From Nitrospirota bacterium (GTDB lineage Bacteria; Nitrospirota; Nitrospiria; SBBL01; JAADHI01), in NCBI GenBank assembly GCA_029261215.1, contig JAJDBT010000080.1:1-42291 (forward strand): a stretch of DNA of 42,291 nucleotides, in the 5' to 3' direction. A program made the translations under genes and the position numbers. Every line of letters starts with the position of its first letter. The first letter of the stretch is position 1. The notes under the pieces were generated by a model. The model did not search any database, was not told the DNA's origin, and saw only the letters and a list, made by a program, of their open reading frames with translations. Positions 34,883 to 42,291 of this stretch are shown piece by piece.

Positions 34883-34934
34883 TTTCTTAAATCCGGAATC
34901 ACTTTTTAAAAACCGGGATCTGTCTAGAACAAAA

Positions 34935-34975
34935 TTTTGTCACTTTCGTCAAAAAATTGTCGCCCATAGACGACA
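34935..34975. promoter_or_regulatory. Two tandem dyads upstream of the sigma-54-like promoter
   Basis: TTTTG-N10-CAAAA (34935-34954) and TGTCG-N8-CGACA (34958-34975) have centres 22 bp apart, about two helical turns. They lie roughly 60-90 bases before the candidate -24/-12 promoter, where enhancer-binding proteins normally sit. They are also 53-93 bases upstream of radC. Confidence 0.35.
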
Positions 34976-35023
34976 TATCCGTCTTAATTCCGTCGAAACC
35001 CCCGTTAATCCGCTATTAAAATC

Positions 35024-35039
35024 AGGCATACCATTTGCA
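35024..35039 (+). promoter_or_regulatory. Candidate sigma-54 (-24/-12) promoter
   Basis: AGGCATACCATTTGCA has the invariant GG (35025-35026) and GC (35037-35038) exactly ten bases apart, with TTTGCA matching the -12 box. The -24 box AGGCAT is weaker than TGGCAC. Transcription would start near 35050, giving a leader of about 38 bases before the zinc-ribbon ATG. Confidence 0.45.
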
Positions 35040-35087
35040 TCTAAAACTAAGCGTCTTGCTTTCACTCAATTTTTAAGGAGAAAAAAT

Positions 35088-35261
35088 ATGAAATGTCCTA
35101 AATGTAGCGGCCTAATGTACCTAGAGCGTCTTTCTGACTTTTTTGTGATCTTCAATGTCTGGAAATGCATCAACTGTGGGGCAGTCATGGATAAGACCAT
35201 TCTGGATAATCGAAGAAAAAGTCTCGCCGCCCTTGATGCAGTCGAGAGCATCTCTCAATAG
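35088..35261 (+). CDS. 57-aa zinc-ribbon protein
   Basis: A short but well-supported gene. AAGGAG at 35075-35080 lies seven bases before the ATG. The product starts MKCPKCSGLMYLERLSD, has a second pair CINCG 24 residues after the first, and ends in a helical basic-acidic tail. This is a compact zinc ribbon of the kind used as a small regulator or RNA/protein-binding adaptor; its target is unknown. A candidate sigma-54 promoter with tandem upstream dyads precedes it. It converges on the lipoprotein gene with a 17-bp gap. Confidence 0.75.
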   Translation: MKCPKCSGLMYLERLSDFFVIFNVWKCINCGAVMDKTILDNRRKSLAALDAVESISQ

Positions 35262-35278
35262 TTCCTTTATTCAAAAAC

Positions 35279-35875
35279 CTACTTCTTCTCGGCACATGAA
35301 AATGAGAAGGAGAAACGTTTTTCTTCGCCTGTTCGGATGACAGTAATCCGCTCAAAAGCGAGCGCGACATCCCGGCAATCTTTTTGGCGAACCTTTTTAA
35401 AAAGGATAAGTCCTTTCTTCTGGGCTCCAGAAGAAAGATCCCCATCTTTCAATCGGGAAGCCTTAATGAGCGCAATTTCTTCTTCAACGGTCTTTTTGGA
35501 TTTAGGAATCAAGACAAGCCGGGAAGGATCATCCCCTTTCTTGTAATATTGGATGCTTCGGTTCTCATCTAAAGGACGTTGCTCTGTTTCTGCATCAATC
35601 ATCAGCGAAATATCCGACAATGAAAACGTAATGGCTTCTTTGGTTCGATTGACAAGTGCAACATCAAAGGCCGTAAAATAATCGGAAAGATTAATTCCCA
35701 AACGTTTTTCATCCTCAGAGCCAATGCCTTGCGTGGTGATCGGCTTCACAATCACTTGAATTGCTTCATGATTCGGGGTATTTTTCCCTGCGGCAGTGGG
35801 TATTAAAAGAGGGGCCGTTGTCGTACAACCCGCGAGTACGACGTAAAACAAAGAAACGAATGTTAGTTTAGACAT
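35279..35875 (-). CDS. Hypothetical lipoprotein
   Basis: A 198-aa protein with a type II signal peptide: a hydrophobic stretch LTFVSLFYVVL followed by the lipobox AGC, lipidated at about C17. The mature part is mixed beta/alpha, with no family I recognise. It contains a paired-Lys/Asp segment (KKVRQKDCRDVALAFERITV) and ends in a basic tail. GGAGG is four bases before the ATG. It is monocistronic and divergent from rsmD. It should be anchored in the inner or outer membrane facing the periplasm. Confidence 0.8.
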   Translation of the reverse strand: MSKLTFVSLFYVVLAGCTTTAPLLIPTAAGKNTPNHEAIQVIVKPITTQGIGSEDEKRLGINLSDYFTAFDVALVNRTKEAITFSLSDISLMIDAETEQRPLDENRSIQYYKKGDDPSRLVLIPKSKKTVEEEIALIKASRLKDGDLSSGAQKKGLILFKKVRQKDCRDVALAFERITVIRTGEEKRFSFSFSCAEKK

Positions 35876-35992
35876 AATGCCTCCAAAGGAGAGTAATTAT
35901 ATTCACTCACCTCTTTAAAGTCAAAAATGGATCTGCCCTTGAAACCGCATTTTCAGGATGATTTCCCTGTTTAACTGAACTGGAATTAGAAC

Positions 35993-36535
35993 ATGAGAAT
36001 TATTTCGGGGTTTTTAAAAGGCCGCAGAATTTTCGCCCCCGCAGGCCTTGCCTTGCGCCCCACTCCCAGTAAAGTCAGAGGGGCCTTGTTTAATATTCTG
36101 GCAAACACAATTTCAAATACCTCTTTTCTGGATCTCTATGCCGGAACAGGAGCAATCGGCATAGAGGCTTTAAGCCGCGGCGCACAATCTACAACCTTTA
36201 TTGAGCATGATCATCGTCACTTACAATATCTCAGAAAAAACATTACGACAACCGCAATAAACGACAAGAGTACGGTTCTCGGCATTAGCGTAAACGACTA
36301 TCTAAAAGCGACAGACCAATCATTTGACATTGTATTTCTTGATCCGCCCTATGCAGGCGATGAGATTGAAAAGGTGTTGCCAAGGCTACAAGAGGGTGAT
36401 ATTATTGCGAAAAATGGCTTTTTGGTCATTGAGCACTTCCACAAACAGACACTCCCGGAGGTGGCTGGGGAGATCTGTTTTTTAAAAAAATATCGTTACG
36501 GAGAAACCATCCTCTCTTTTTATGGAAAATCATGA
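35993..36535 (+). CDS. rsmD: 16S rRNA (guanine966-N2)-methyltransferase RsmD
   Basis: A 180-aa SAM-dependent methyltransferase that modifies G966 in the 30S subunit head. The family start is MRIISGFLKGRRIFAP, the SAM motif LDLYAGTGAIGIEALSRGA (about 46-64) and the catalytic DPPY at 117-120. Length is normal. It overlaps coaD by 14 bases, an arrangement found in many bacteria. Confidence 0.96.
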   Translation: MRIISGFLKGRRIFAPAGLALRPTPSKVRGALFNILANTISNTSFLDLYAGTGAIGIEALSRGAQSTTFIEHDHRHLQYLRKNITTTAINDKSTVLGISVNDYLKATDQSFDIVFLDPPYAGDEIEKVLPRLQEGDIIAKNGFLVIEHFHKQTLPEVAGEICFLKKYRYGETILSFYGKS

Positions 36536-37049
36536 GCAAGCCCAAGTCGCGGTCTACCCAGGGACTTTTGATCCCATTACCAAGGGCCATATCGATATAA
36601 TTGGCCGCGCCCTTCGTCTCTTCCAAAACGTCGTTGTTGCTGTAGCTCCCAACCCAAGTAAAGTACCTCTTTTTGATATTGATGAGCGTATCGACATGAT
36701 TCGCCAAGCCACTCAAGAATTTTCAAATGTCAGCGTAGAAACGTTCCCAGGGCTTTTAATTCACTATATGCGGAAAAGAAAAGCCGTGGCCATTATTCGC
36801 GGCATCCGAGCTATTTCTGACTTTGAATACGAGTTTCAGATGGCCCTTATGAACCGAAAACTAGACCGGCATGTAGAAACCGTATTCCTCATGCCCAGCG
36901 AAAAATATACCTACTTGTCTTCCAGCCTGATTAAGGAAGTCGCCAGTTACGGTGGAGAAATCTCCGACTTGGTTCCTGAGATTGTTTCTGCCAAAATGGC
37001 TGAAAAGGCTGCGTTGAAAAAATCTCAATCTACGACGAGGAAACCATGA
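36522..37049 (+). CDS. coaD: Phosphopantetheine adenylyltransferase
   Basis: A 175-aa nucleotidyltransferase catalysing the fourth step of coenzyme A synthesis, joining phosphopantetheine and ATP. The HxGH-type motif is TKGH at 20-23, within AVYPGTFDPITKGHIDIIGR. The later motifs are IIRGIRAISDFEYEFQMALM and SSSLIKEVASYGG. The ATG lies inside the rsmD end, and its TGA overlaps the aspC start by four bases. Confidence 0.96.
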   Translation: MENHEQAQVAVYPGTFDPITKGHIDIIGRALRLFQNVVVAVAPNPSKVPLFDIDERIDMIRQATQEFSNVSVETFPGLLIHYMRKRKAVAIIRGIRAISDFEYEFQMALMNRKLDRHVETVFLMPSEKYTYLSSSLIKEVASYGGEISDLVPEIVSAKMAEKAALKKSQSTTRKP

Positions 37050-38239
37050 AGCTTTCAAGACGGATGCAACAAATCAAAACCTCCGCAACGATGGAAATGG
37101 CTGCGCGGGAAAAAACATTGAAAGCCCAGGGAATCGACATCATCAGCTTCGGGCTCGGCGAGCCTGACTTTCCCACCGCGCCCGTGGCGGCCGAAGCAGG
37201 AATTGCAGCAATCCGCGACGGAGAAACCCGCTATACCCCGCCCGCCGGGACAGATCGCTTAAAAGAAGCGATCATTCAAAAGCTCAAAAAAGATAACCAT
37301 CTTGAGTACGAAAAAAAAGAAATCATTGTTTCTTGCGGGGCAAAACATACCCTGTACAATGTCTCACAGGTACTTTTTGAAGAAGGCGATGAAGTCATCA
37401 TTCCAGCCCCCTATTGGGTCACCTACCCGGATCAGGTCCGCTTGAGCGGGGCCACTCCGGTTTTTGTGGAAACAACAGAAACAGATGGCTTTCTCATGAC
37501 ACCCGCTCAATTAAAAACAGCCATCACCCCCCGGACCAAAGGGATTATCCTAAACTCCCCATCCAACCCGACGGGCGCAATCTACAAAAAAAAAGACTAT
37601 GAAGCCTTCTCAGATCTTCTGCTTTCGACCGACCTGACCATTATCTCCGACGAAATTTACGAAAAGTTTCTCTATGGCGACGCAGCCCATTTCAGCATCG
37701 CCGCCCTTGATCCGGCAATCAAGAAAAAAACCATCGTGGTCAACGGCGTCTCCAAAGCCTACTCTATGACCGGCTGGCGCATCGGATACGCTGCAGGACC
37801 CGTCGAAGTTGTGCAAGCCATGACCACCCTGCAAAGCCAAAGCACCTCTAACCCGACATCCATTTCCCAAAAGGCATCAGAGGTCGCTCTCGCTAAAGGG
37901 GAGCACTTTATTACAGAAATGGTCTCAGCCTTTGCAGAACGACGAGACATGATGGTCGAACAACTCAAACAAATCGAAGGCGTCTCCTGTTCTTCCCCGC
38001 CAGGAAGCTTTTACCTTTTTCCAAATGTAAAAGGACTTATTGGAAAACAGCATTCCCGTGGTATAATCCAAAACACTTCCGATCTGGCTTCTTTTCTTCT
38101 GGAGGAAGGTGGGGTCACCACGATACCAGGAGAAGCCTTTGGCGCACCCGGCTATTTAAGACTTTCTTTTGCCTCATCCAAATCGGTCTTGTCAGCCGGA
38201 CTGGAAAAGATTAAAATCGCAATTTCCAGACTATCCTGA
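37046..38239 (+). CDS. aspC: Aspartate aminotransferase, class I
   Basis: A 397-aa PLP enzyme of the aspartate/aromatic aminotransferase fold type I. The PLP lysine is K237 in VSKAYSMTGWRIGY. Other markers are LGEPDFPTAP near 31, NSPSNPTGAIY (about 172-182) with the cofactor-binding asparagine, SDEIYEK and the final LRLSFASS arginine that binds the carboxylate. It interconverts aspartate and oxaloacetate with glutamate/2-oxoglutarate. Prephenate aminotransferases look alike, so substrate range is not certain. It is coupled to coaD by an ATGA overlap. Confidence 0.92.
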   Translation: MKLSRRMQQIKTSATMEMAAREKTLKAQGIDIISFGLGEPDFPTAPVAAEAGIAAIRDGETRYTPPAGTDRLKEAIIQKLKKDNHLEYEKKEIIVSCGAKHTLYNVSQVLFEEGDEVIIPAPYWVTYPDQVRLSGATPVFVETTETDGFLMTPAQLKTAITPRTKGIILNSPSNPTGAIYKKKDYEAFSDLLLSTDLTIISDEIYEKFLYGDAAHFSIAALDPAIKKKTIVVNGVSKAYSMTGWRIGYAAGPVEVVQAMTTLQSQSTSNPTSISQKASEVALAKGEHFITEMVSAFAERRDMMVEQLKQIEGVSCSSPPGSFYLFPNVKGLIGKQHSRGIIQNTSDLASFLLEEGGVTTIPGEAFGAPGYLRLSFASSKSVLSAGLEKIKIAISRLS

Positions 38240-38261
38240 ACAATGTAAGGGGGAAACAGCT

Positions 38262-38537
38262 TTGCCGATTTACGAATACGAATGTGAAAAATGTCATAAA
38301 CGAACAGAACTTTTGCAAAAACTATCCGACCCGCCCCTTGAGTCCTGTCCCGAGTGTAAAAGTCCCGTCCATAAAATCGTCTCTCCACCTGGGCTTCATT
38401 TTAAAGGCACGGGTTGGTACGTCACCGATTACGCAAAAAAAAGCGGGGAGCCGACTGCAACAAAAGCACCTGCTTCAAAAGAAAAATCCGAGAAAGCGGC
38501 GAGCACCCCAAAACCGACTTCAGGATCAACAGACTAG
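38262..38537 (+). CDS. FmdB-family zinc-ribbon regulatory protein
   Basis: A 91-aa FmdB-type protein. The start MPIYEYECEKCHKRTELLQK gives the first cysteine pair and CPECKSP the second; a GTGWYVTDY motif and a Ser/Pro/Lys-rich tail follow. I chose TTG 38262, since MPIYEYEC is the invariant family start and TAAGGGGGA lies eight bases before it. Family members are predicted regulators, first linked to formamidase genes, but the role here is unknown. Confidence 0.88.
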   Translation: MPIYEYECEKCHKRTELLQKLSDPPLESCPECKSPVHKIVSPPGLHFKGTGWYVTDYAKKSGEPTATKAPASKEKSEKAASTPKPTSGSTD

Positions 38538-38660
38538 CGTTACCGGACTTACCCCTTTGGGTGCCAATACCTGCGGCTTTTTAGGATTCACTGCGCAATA
38601 AACCCTTGCCTTTGAACATAATTCAAAGCACCTTTGCCCACGCAAGTGCCAGTGATTTTG

Positions 38661-38689
38661 TTGACTCTCCATAGGCAAAATGCTAGATT
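38661..38689 (+). promoter_or_regulatory. Extended -10 promoter for serS
   Basis: TTGACT (38661-38666), a 17-base spacer ending TGC, and TAGATT (38684-38689). The start site would be near 38696, only about six bases before the serS ATG, so the mRNA may be leaderless. Confidence 0.65.
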
Positions 38690-38701
38690 GTCTCCACTTT
38701 T

Positions 38702-39970
38702 ATGCTGCCAGTCAAGACACTCCGGGATAACCTGGACTCCGTTAAAAAGGGCCTTGCCCTCAGAAATTCCGATCTCTCTTTTGAGCAATGGGCCAAAGCT
38801 GACCAGCGGCAGCGCCAGCTGAAACAAGAAGTCGAAACCCTTAAATTCAGACGCAATCAAGCCTCGCAGGAAATTCCAAAGCTTAAAAAGGAAAAACAAC
38901 CTGTTGATACCCTGCTCAATGAAATGAAAATCGTCTCAAAAGAAATTACAGCCTTCGAAACAGAACTCAAACAAATCGAAACCGAACAGGAAGACTTTCT
39001 CCTTCGAATTCCTAACCTGCCCCATACCAGCGTACCCCTCGGAAAAAGTGAAGCAGACAACCTCGAAATCCGCCGCTGGGGGAAACCTGCGGACTTCCCC
39101 TTTGAAGCCAAAAGCCATTGGGAAATTGGGGAAACCCTTGGCATTCTTGATTTTGAACGCGGGGCAAAAATCTGTGGCGCACGATTTGTCCTTTATCGGG
39201 GTTTGGGCGCAAGACTCGAACGCGCACTCATTAATTTCATGCTGGATCTGCACACAGGTGCGCACGGATACACCGAAACACTGCCCCCTTTTATTGTCAA
39301 CCGAAACAGCATGACCGGCACAGGGCAACTGCCCAAATTTGAAGACGACCTGTTTCACCTCAAAGATAACGACTACCTGCTCATCCCGACCGGCGAGGTG
39401 CCCTTAACCAATATTCATGCGGACGAAATTCTTGACGAGTCTGATCTCCCGATTTCCTATGTCGCCCACACGCCCTGTTTTCGGCGAGAGGCTGGATCTT
39501 ATGGGCAAGACACGCGCGGCCTTGTCCGGCAGCATCAGTTTAATAAAGTCGAGATGGTCAAATTTTGCACGCCGGCACAATCCTATGCACAGCTCGAACA
39601 ATTGCTGAACAACGCCGAAACCGTGCTTCAAAAACTAAATTTGCCCTATCGCATCGTTTCCCTCTGCACCGGAGATTTGGGTTTTAGCTCAGCGAAAACC
39701 TACGATATCGAAGTTTGGGTTCCTTCACAAAAAAAATACAGAGAAATCTCTTCCTGTAGCAATTTTGAAGATTTTCAGGCACGCCGCGCCAAAATCCGCT
39801 ACCGGACAGAAGCGGGAAAAGTCCAGCACCTTCACACAATCAACGGCTCCGGTCTTGCCGTCGGACGAACTGTCGTGGCCATATTGGAAAACATGCAGCA
39901 GGCTGATGGCTCTATCGTCATCCCGAAAATTTTACGACCCTACATGGGAGGCGTCGAAAAAATCTCATAA
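38702..39970 (+). CDS. serS: Seryl-tRNA synthetase
   Basis: A 422-aa class II synthetase. The N-terminal coiled-coil arm (about 28-100) grips the long variable loop of tRNA-Ser. Motif 2 is [20 protein letters not shown] (about 259-278), and motif 3 is [16 protein letters not shown] (about 381-396) in the adenylation site. ATG 38702 is right, because [10 protein letters not shown] matches the family start, but no SD precedes it. Two tRNA-Ser genes lie downstream, the first 15 bp away, so charging enzyme and substrate are clustered. Confidence 0.97.
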   Translation: MLPVKTLRDNLDSVKKGLALRNSDLSFEQWAKADQRQRQLKQEVETLKFRRNQASQEIPKLKKEKQPVDTLLNEMKIVSKEITAFETELKQIETEQEDFLLRIPNLPHTSVPLGKSEADNLEIRRWGKPADFPFEAKSHWEIGETLGILDFERGAKICGARFVLYRGLGARLERALINFMLDLHTGAHGYTETLPPFIVNRNSMTGTGQLPKFEDDLFHLKDNDYLLIPTGEVPLTNIHADEILDESDLPISYVAHTPCFRREAGSYGQDTRGLVRQHQFNKVEMVKFCTPAQSYAQLEQLLNNAETVLQKLNLPYRIVSLCTGDLGFSSAKTYDIEVWVPSQKKYREISSCSNFEDFQARRAKIRYRTEAGKVQHLHTINGSGLAVGRTVVAILENMQQADGSIVIPKILRPYMGGVEKIS

Positions 39971-39985
39971 ATCGCAAACCCGAAA

Positions 39986-40073
39986 GGAGAGGTGGCTGAG
40001 CGGTCGAAAGCGGCGGTCTTGAAAACCGTTGAACTGAAAGGTTCCCAGGGTTCGAATCCCTGCCTCTCCGCCA
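39986..40073 (+). tRNA. tRNA-Ser(UGA)
   Basis: An 88-base cloverleaf with a long class II variable arm. The acceptor GGAGAGG pairs with CCTCTCC, the anticodon loop CTTGAAA carries TGA, the T-loop is GGTTCGAATCC, and CCA is encoded. It reads UCA and other UCN serine codons. It starts 15 bp after serS. Confidence 0.96.
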
Positions 40074-40090
40074 ATTAAGATGAACCCACT

Positions 40091-40417
40091 ATGACTGAAT
40101 CCGAATTTAATCACCTCGTTGACCAAACCTTAGAGCAAATCGAAGACGCACTTGATCGCTCAAATGTCGATTTCGACTATCAAAATGCCGACGGCCTCTT
40201 CACTTTTGAATACGAAAATGGCGTCAAGCTCATCCTTAGCCGCCAAACACCCGTCACCCAGCTTTGGCTGGCCACGCCAAAAGGCGCCTTGCATTTCGAA
40301 TACGATGCAGGTCGGAAAAAGTGGCTTGACGACAAAACAAAGGCAGAGTTATTCGAAGTACTCAGCGCCCATTCTTCGGAGCAATCCGGAGAGAATATCC
40401 AATTAACATCCCATTGA
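40091..40417 (+). CDS. cyaY: Frataxin-like iron-binding protein CyaY
   Basis: A 108-aa protein with the frataxin fold pattern. The N-terminal helix MTESEFNHLVDQTLEQIEDA carries acidic iron-binding residues, followed by sheet motifs GLFTFEYENGVKLILSRQ and QLWLATPKGALHFEY and the final helix AELFEVLSAHS. Frataxins deliver or restrain iron for Fe-S cluster assembly with IscS. CyaY is best known from gamma- and beta-proteobacteria, so its presence is a taxonomic clue. It lies 17 bp after tRNA-Ser. No isc genes are in the window. Confidence 0.88.
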   Translation: MTESEFNHLVDQTLEQIEDALDRSNVDFDYQNADGLFTFEYENGVKLILSRQTPVTQLWLATPKGALHFEYDAGRKKWLDDKTKAELFEVLSAHSSEQSGENIQLTSH

Positions 40418-40480
40418 TGAAAAACCAGCCTGCCTCTTTACTTTTAAGAAGACACAACGCAACACTCACCTGGAGTTGAT

Positions 40481-40675
40481 ATGAGCGAAAAAGAAAAAGA
40501 AGAAAGCATTTTTTCAAAATTTTCAAATCAAGACCCTTCATCCGGCGGGTACGGAGAAAAAGAAGAGGAAGACGCCTCCCAACCCACAAAACCCAAAACA
40601 AGCCCCGCCACAAAATCAAAAAAGAAAAAAAAGAATAAAACGGCCAAACAGTCTCGAAAGAAAAACCGGCGGTAA
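40481..40675 (+). CDS. Small Lys-rich protein of unknown function
   Basis: A 64-aa protein with an acidic N-half and a strongly basic C-terminus (KKKKKNKTAK and RKKNRR). It has no domain I recognise and is probably disordered. GGAG lies five bases before the ATG. Such tails bind nucleic acids or membranes. Low complexity makes coding status less certain. Confidence 0.5.
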   Translation: MSEKEKEESIFSKFSNQDPSSGGYGEKEEEDASQPTKPKTSPATKSKKKKKNKTAKQSRKKNRR

Positions 40676-40852
40676 TCATCTAAGGTCCACATAAACCTCG
40701 TGAATTGATGACATTCACATCTCTTGACGTATCCTCGCTTCAAGCATCTAGATTCCGAGGGTACTTTGTGGTATAAAGCTGTTCTAAATAATAGGCATAG
40801 AGCCGTTCGCGCAGTTTGCATTGGGTGACGATTACAATTTTTTAAATATTCA

Positions 40853-40945
40853 GGAGAGATGGCCGAGCGGCTGAAGGCAACGGTTTGCTAAACCGTCGTA
40901 GGGGGTTGACCTCTACCCAGGGTTCGAATCCCTGTCTCTCCGCCA
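40853..40945 (+). tRNA. tRNA-Ser(GCU)
   Basis: A 93-base class II tRNA. The acceptor GGAGAGA pairs with TCTCTCC, the anticodon stem-loop GGTTTGCTAAACC carries GCT, a long variable arm and GGTTCGAATCC follow, and CCA is encoded. It reads AGC and AGU serine codons. Confidence 0.96.
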
Positions 40946-40973
40946 AAATTTCAGCACATTGTTAGGGAGACTT

Positions 40974-41528
40974 ATGAAACACATACCGCATTTCATGCTT
41001 GCAGTCAGCCTGATGTTCTTTGTTTCCTGTAACAAAACGGAAACAAACTATATGGGAGAAGTCAATGAGCCTGTTGTTTCCTCTGCCCAAGTCGAGATCG
41101 AACCAGTAGATGAATCGCCCACACCCCCTCCCTTACGGGGCGGGGCGCACGATGACATCCCCGATCTTTCCGGCGCACAGGTCATTGTGCCCGACATGGT
41201 TAAAGGAAAGTGGAAGGGCGTTGTCTTTATGCTTGAAGACAAAATCAGCCATGAAATCACCGAACATACCGTAAATATTGGCGATGAATGGAGCATCCCC
41301 AATTCCAAGATTAAAGTCAAAACCGGCACCTTCCTGCCCGATTTATTGATACAAGGCACCGTCTTTACCTCCGTCAGCAATGAATTGAAAAACCCGGCGG
41401 TGCATGTGATCATCGTTGAAAACGGGCAAGAAGTTTTTAAAGGCTGGCTTTTCTCACTCTTTCCAGGGATGCACTCCTTCGAACACGCGCAATTTGCGAT
41501 TACCTTGAAGGATGTCATCCCCTCATAA
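40974..41528 (+). CDS. DUF2155-like lipoprotein
   Basis: A 184-aa protein with a signal peptide and lipobox FVSC (about C17), then a Pro-rich linker (SPTPPPLRGG) and a C-terminal domain. The end VFKGWLFSLFPGMHSFEHAQ is the hallmark of the DUF2155 family, whose members usually read GWMFasSPgLnalEHP. The function of that family is unknown. I chose ATG 40974 over TTG 40959, because AGGGAG lies four bases before it. It lies between two tRNA genes and should be anchored in the periplasm-facing membrane. Confidence 0.78.
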   Translation: MKHIPHFMLAVSLMFFVSCNKTETNYMGEVNEPVVSSAQVEIEPVDESPTPPPLRGGAHDDIPDLSGAQVIVPDMVKGKWKGVVFMLEDKISHEITEHTVNIGDEWSIPNSKIKVKTGTFLPDLLIQGTVFTSVSNELKNPAVHVIIVENGQEVFKGWLFSLFPGMHSFEHAQFAITLKDVIPS

Positions 41529-41534
41529 AATGTC

Positions 41535-41611
41535 GCGCCCATAGCTCAGCTGGATAGAGTACTTGACTACGAATCAAGGGGTCGGGAGTTCGAATCTCTC
41601 TGGGCGCACCA
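41535..41611 (+). tRNA. tRNA-Arg(ACG)
   Basis: A 77-base tRNA. The acceptor GCGCCCA pairs with TGGGCGC, the anticodon stem-loop TTGACTACGAATCAA carries ACG (read as ICG), the T-loop is AGTTCGAATCT, and CCA is encoded. It reads CGU, CGC and CGA codons and starts six bases after the lipoprotein stop. Confidence 0.97.
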
Positions 41612-41688
41612 TTTTTTCAATGACTTAGAACACTTTCAAGTTATACTCCAAAAAATGAGTGACCTATAAGTGACCAACGGAATCCGTT

Positions 41689-42291
41689 TCACGCTCTTAA
41701 ACCAGGATTCCCCAAACCGTGTTTTTTCATCAAACGAATGAGATGTTGCCGACTTATCTCCAGTTTTTGAGCCGTTGCCGTCTGGTTCCCTTTCATCTCT
41801 CTAAGCGCCGCTGTAATGAGGCCTTTCTCAAACCAGCACATCTCCTGTTTGTAAGTTCCCACCCCTTCTGAGCACGTGTCTTTTTGCGGACTCCCTTTTT
41901 TTGAGTACGGCTCAGGTAGGTCGATGTGTTCGGGGGTCAGATATTGCGCTTCAGAACACAGCAAGGCCCTTTGCAGCACTTTTCCGAGTTCACGGATATT
42001 TCCCGGCCAATGGTATTCTGCTAATTTTTCGAATGTTTCTGGAAGCACCTTCGGTGTGGACCTTGAGCCAGAGTGATATCGATCGATAAAATAGCGGACG
42101 AGCAAAGGAATATCTTCTTTTCTGTCCCTCAAGGGAGGCAGCACAATGGACACTTCGTTTAGGCGATAGAATAAATCTGCCCTGAATCGTCCTTGTTCAA
42201 CTGCTTTGAATAGATCGGCATTTGTTGAGGCGAGTACCTGTGATTTTAACGGCAATGTTTTGTTTGCACCCAAGGGTGAAAAGGTCTTTTC
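41689..42291 (-). CDS. Sigma-54 enhancer-binding protein, C-terminal part
   Basis: The frame is open to the window edge, so the N-terminus is missing. The visible part holds the end of the AAA+ domain: QVLASTNADL, the arginine-finger segment RFRADLFYRLNEVSI and sensor II WPGNIRELGKVLQRAL. A linker and a Fis-type helix-turn-helix (NQTATAQKLEISRQHLIRLM) follow. Such proteins drive open-complex formation at sigma-54 promoters, the class seen as a candidate at 35024. No direct link between the two is shown. It converges on tRNA-Arg. Confidence 0.93.
   Translation of the reverse strand, partial: EKTFSPLGANKTLPLKSQVLASTNADLFKAVEQGRFRADLFYRLNEVSIVLPPLRDRKEDIPLLVRYFIDRYHSGSRSTPKVLPETFEKLAEYHWPGNIRELGKVLQRALLCSEAQYLTPEHIDLPEPYSKKGSPQKDTCSEGVGTYKQEMCWFEKGLITAALREMKGNQTATAQKLEISRQHLIRLMKKHGLGNPGLRA

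Noticed and set aside
41658-41675. AGTGACC direct repeat (11 bp apart) next to tRNA-Arg as an integration site
   Set aside because: No integrase, no duplicated tRNA end and no phage genes are present; the repeat is too short.
1-42291. CRISPR arrays, insertion sequences and rRNA genes
   Set aside because: No regularly spaced repeats, transposase frames or rRNA segments were seen.

Overview
The window reads as chromosomal DNA of moderate GC from a Gram-negative bacterium. Signs of an outer membrane and complex lifestyle are two lipoproteins, HflK/HflC, several chemosensory and second-messenger proteins, and a sigma-54-type activator. A frataxin homologue, a B12-type radical SAM protein, a FrzS-like TPR protein and many small zinc-ribbon proteins fit an environmental lineage of the Nitrospirota or delta-proteobacterial type. 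That placement is an inference from gene content. No rRNA, CRISPR array, transposase or integrase was seen, so most of the window is ordinary core and semi-core genome.

Layout. 1-2040: the tail of a CheA-like kinase whose 5' part looks broken, a CheY and a soluble MCP-like signaller. 2324-6038: a LapA-type membrane protein, then a glycerophosphodiester-use operon (FGGY kinase, GDPD, short GlpD). 6180-7868: an orphan radical SAM protein. 7978-10028 (minus): LivM and LivH permeases without their ATPases or binding protein. 10251-15687: hflK-hflC followed closely by a SWIM-SNF2 helicase. 15735-18653 (minus): a PAS/GAF/GGDEF/EAL protein. 18654-20918: an AT-rich, gene-poor stretch holding an unknown 155-aa protein, a LuxR-type regulator and dense palindromes. 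20919-24506: smc.

24512-34882 (minus): a long run of housekeeping genes: zinc ribbon, thiL, lon, galU, coaE, TPR protein, polX, small membrane protein, radC. 35088-35261 is a 57-aa zinc-ribbon gene behind a candidate sigma-54 promoter. 35279-35875 (minus) is a lipoprotein. 35993-38537: rsmD-coaD-aspC-fmdB, tightly overlapped. 38702-41611: serS, tRNA-Ser(UGA), cyaY, a Lys-rich small protein, tRNA-Ser(GCU), a DUF2155-like lipoprotein and tRNA-Arg(ACG). 41689 to the end (minus): the C-terminal half of a Fis-type enhancer-binding protein.

I did not find a clear new multi-gene system. The most unusual items are the palindrome-rich region between the 155-aa/LuxR pair and smc, a PolX whose polymerase site has lost two catalytic aspartates while its PHP nuclease is intact, the sigma-54-like zinc-ribbon gene, the near-leaderless serS, and the variant glycerol-phosphate operon.
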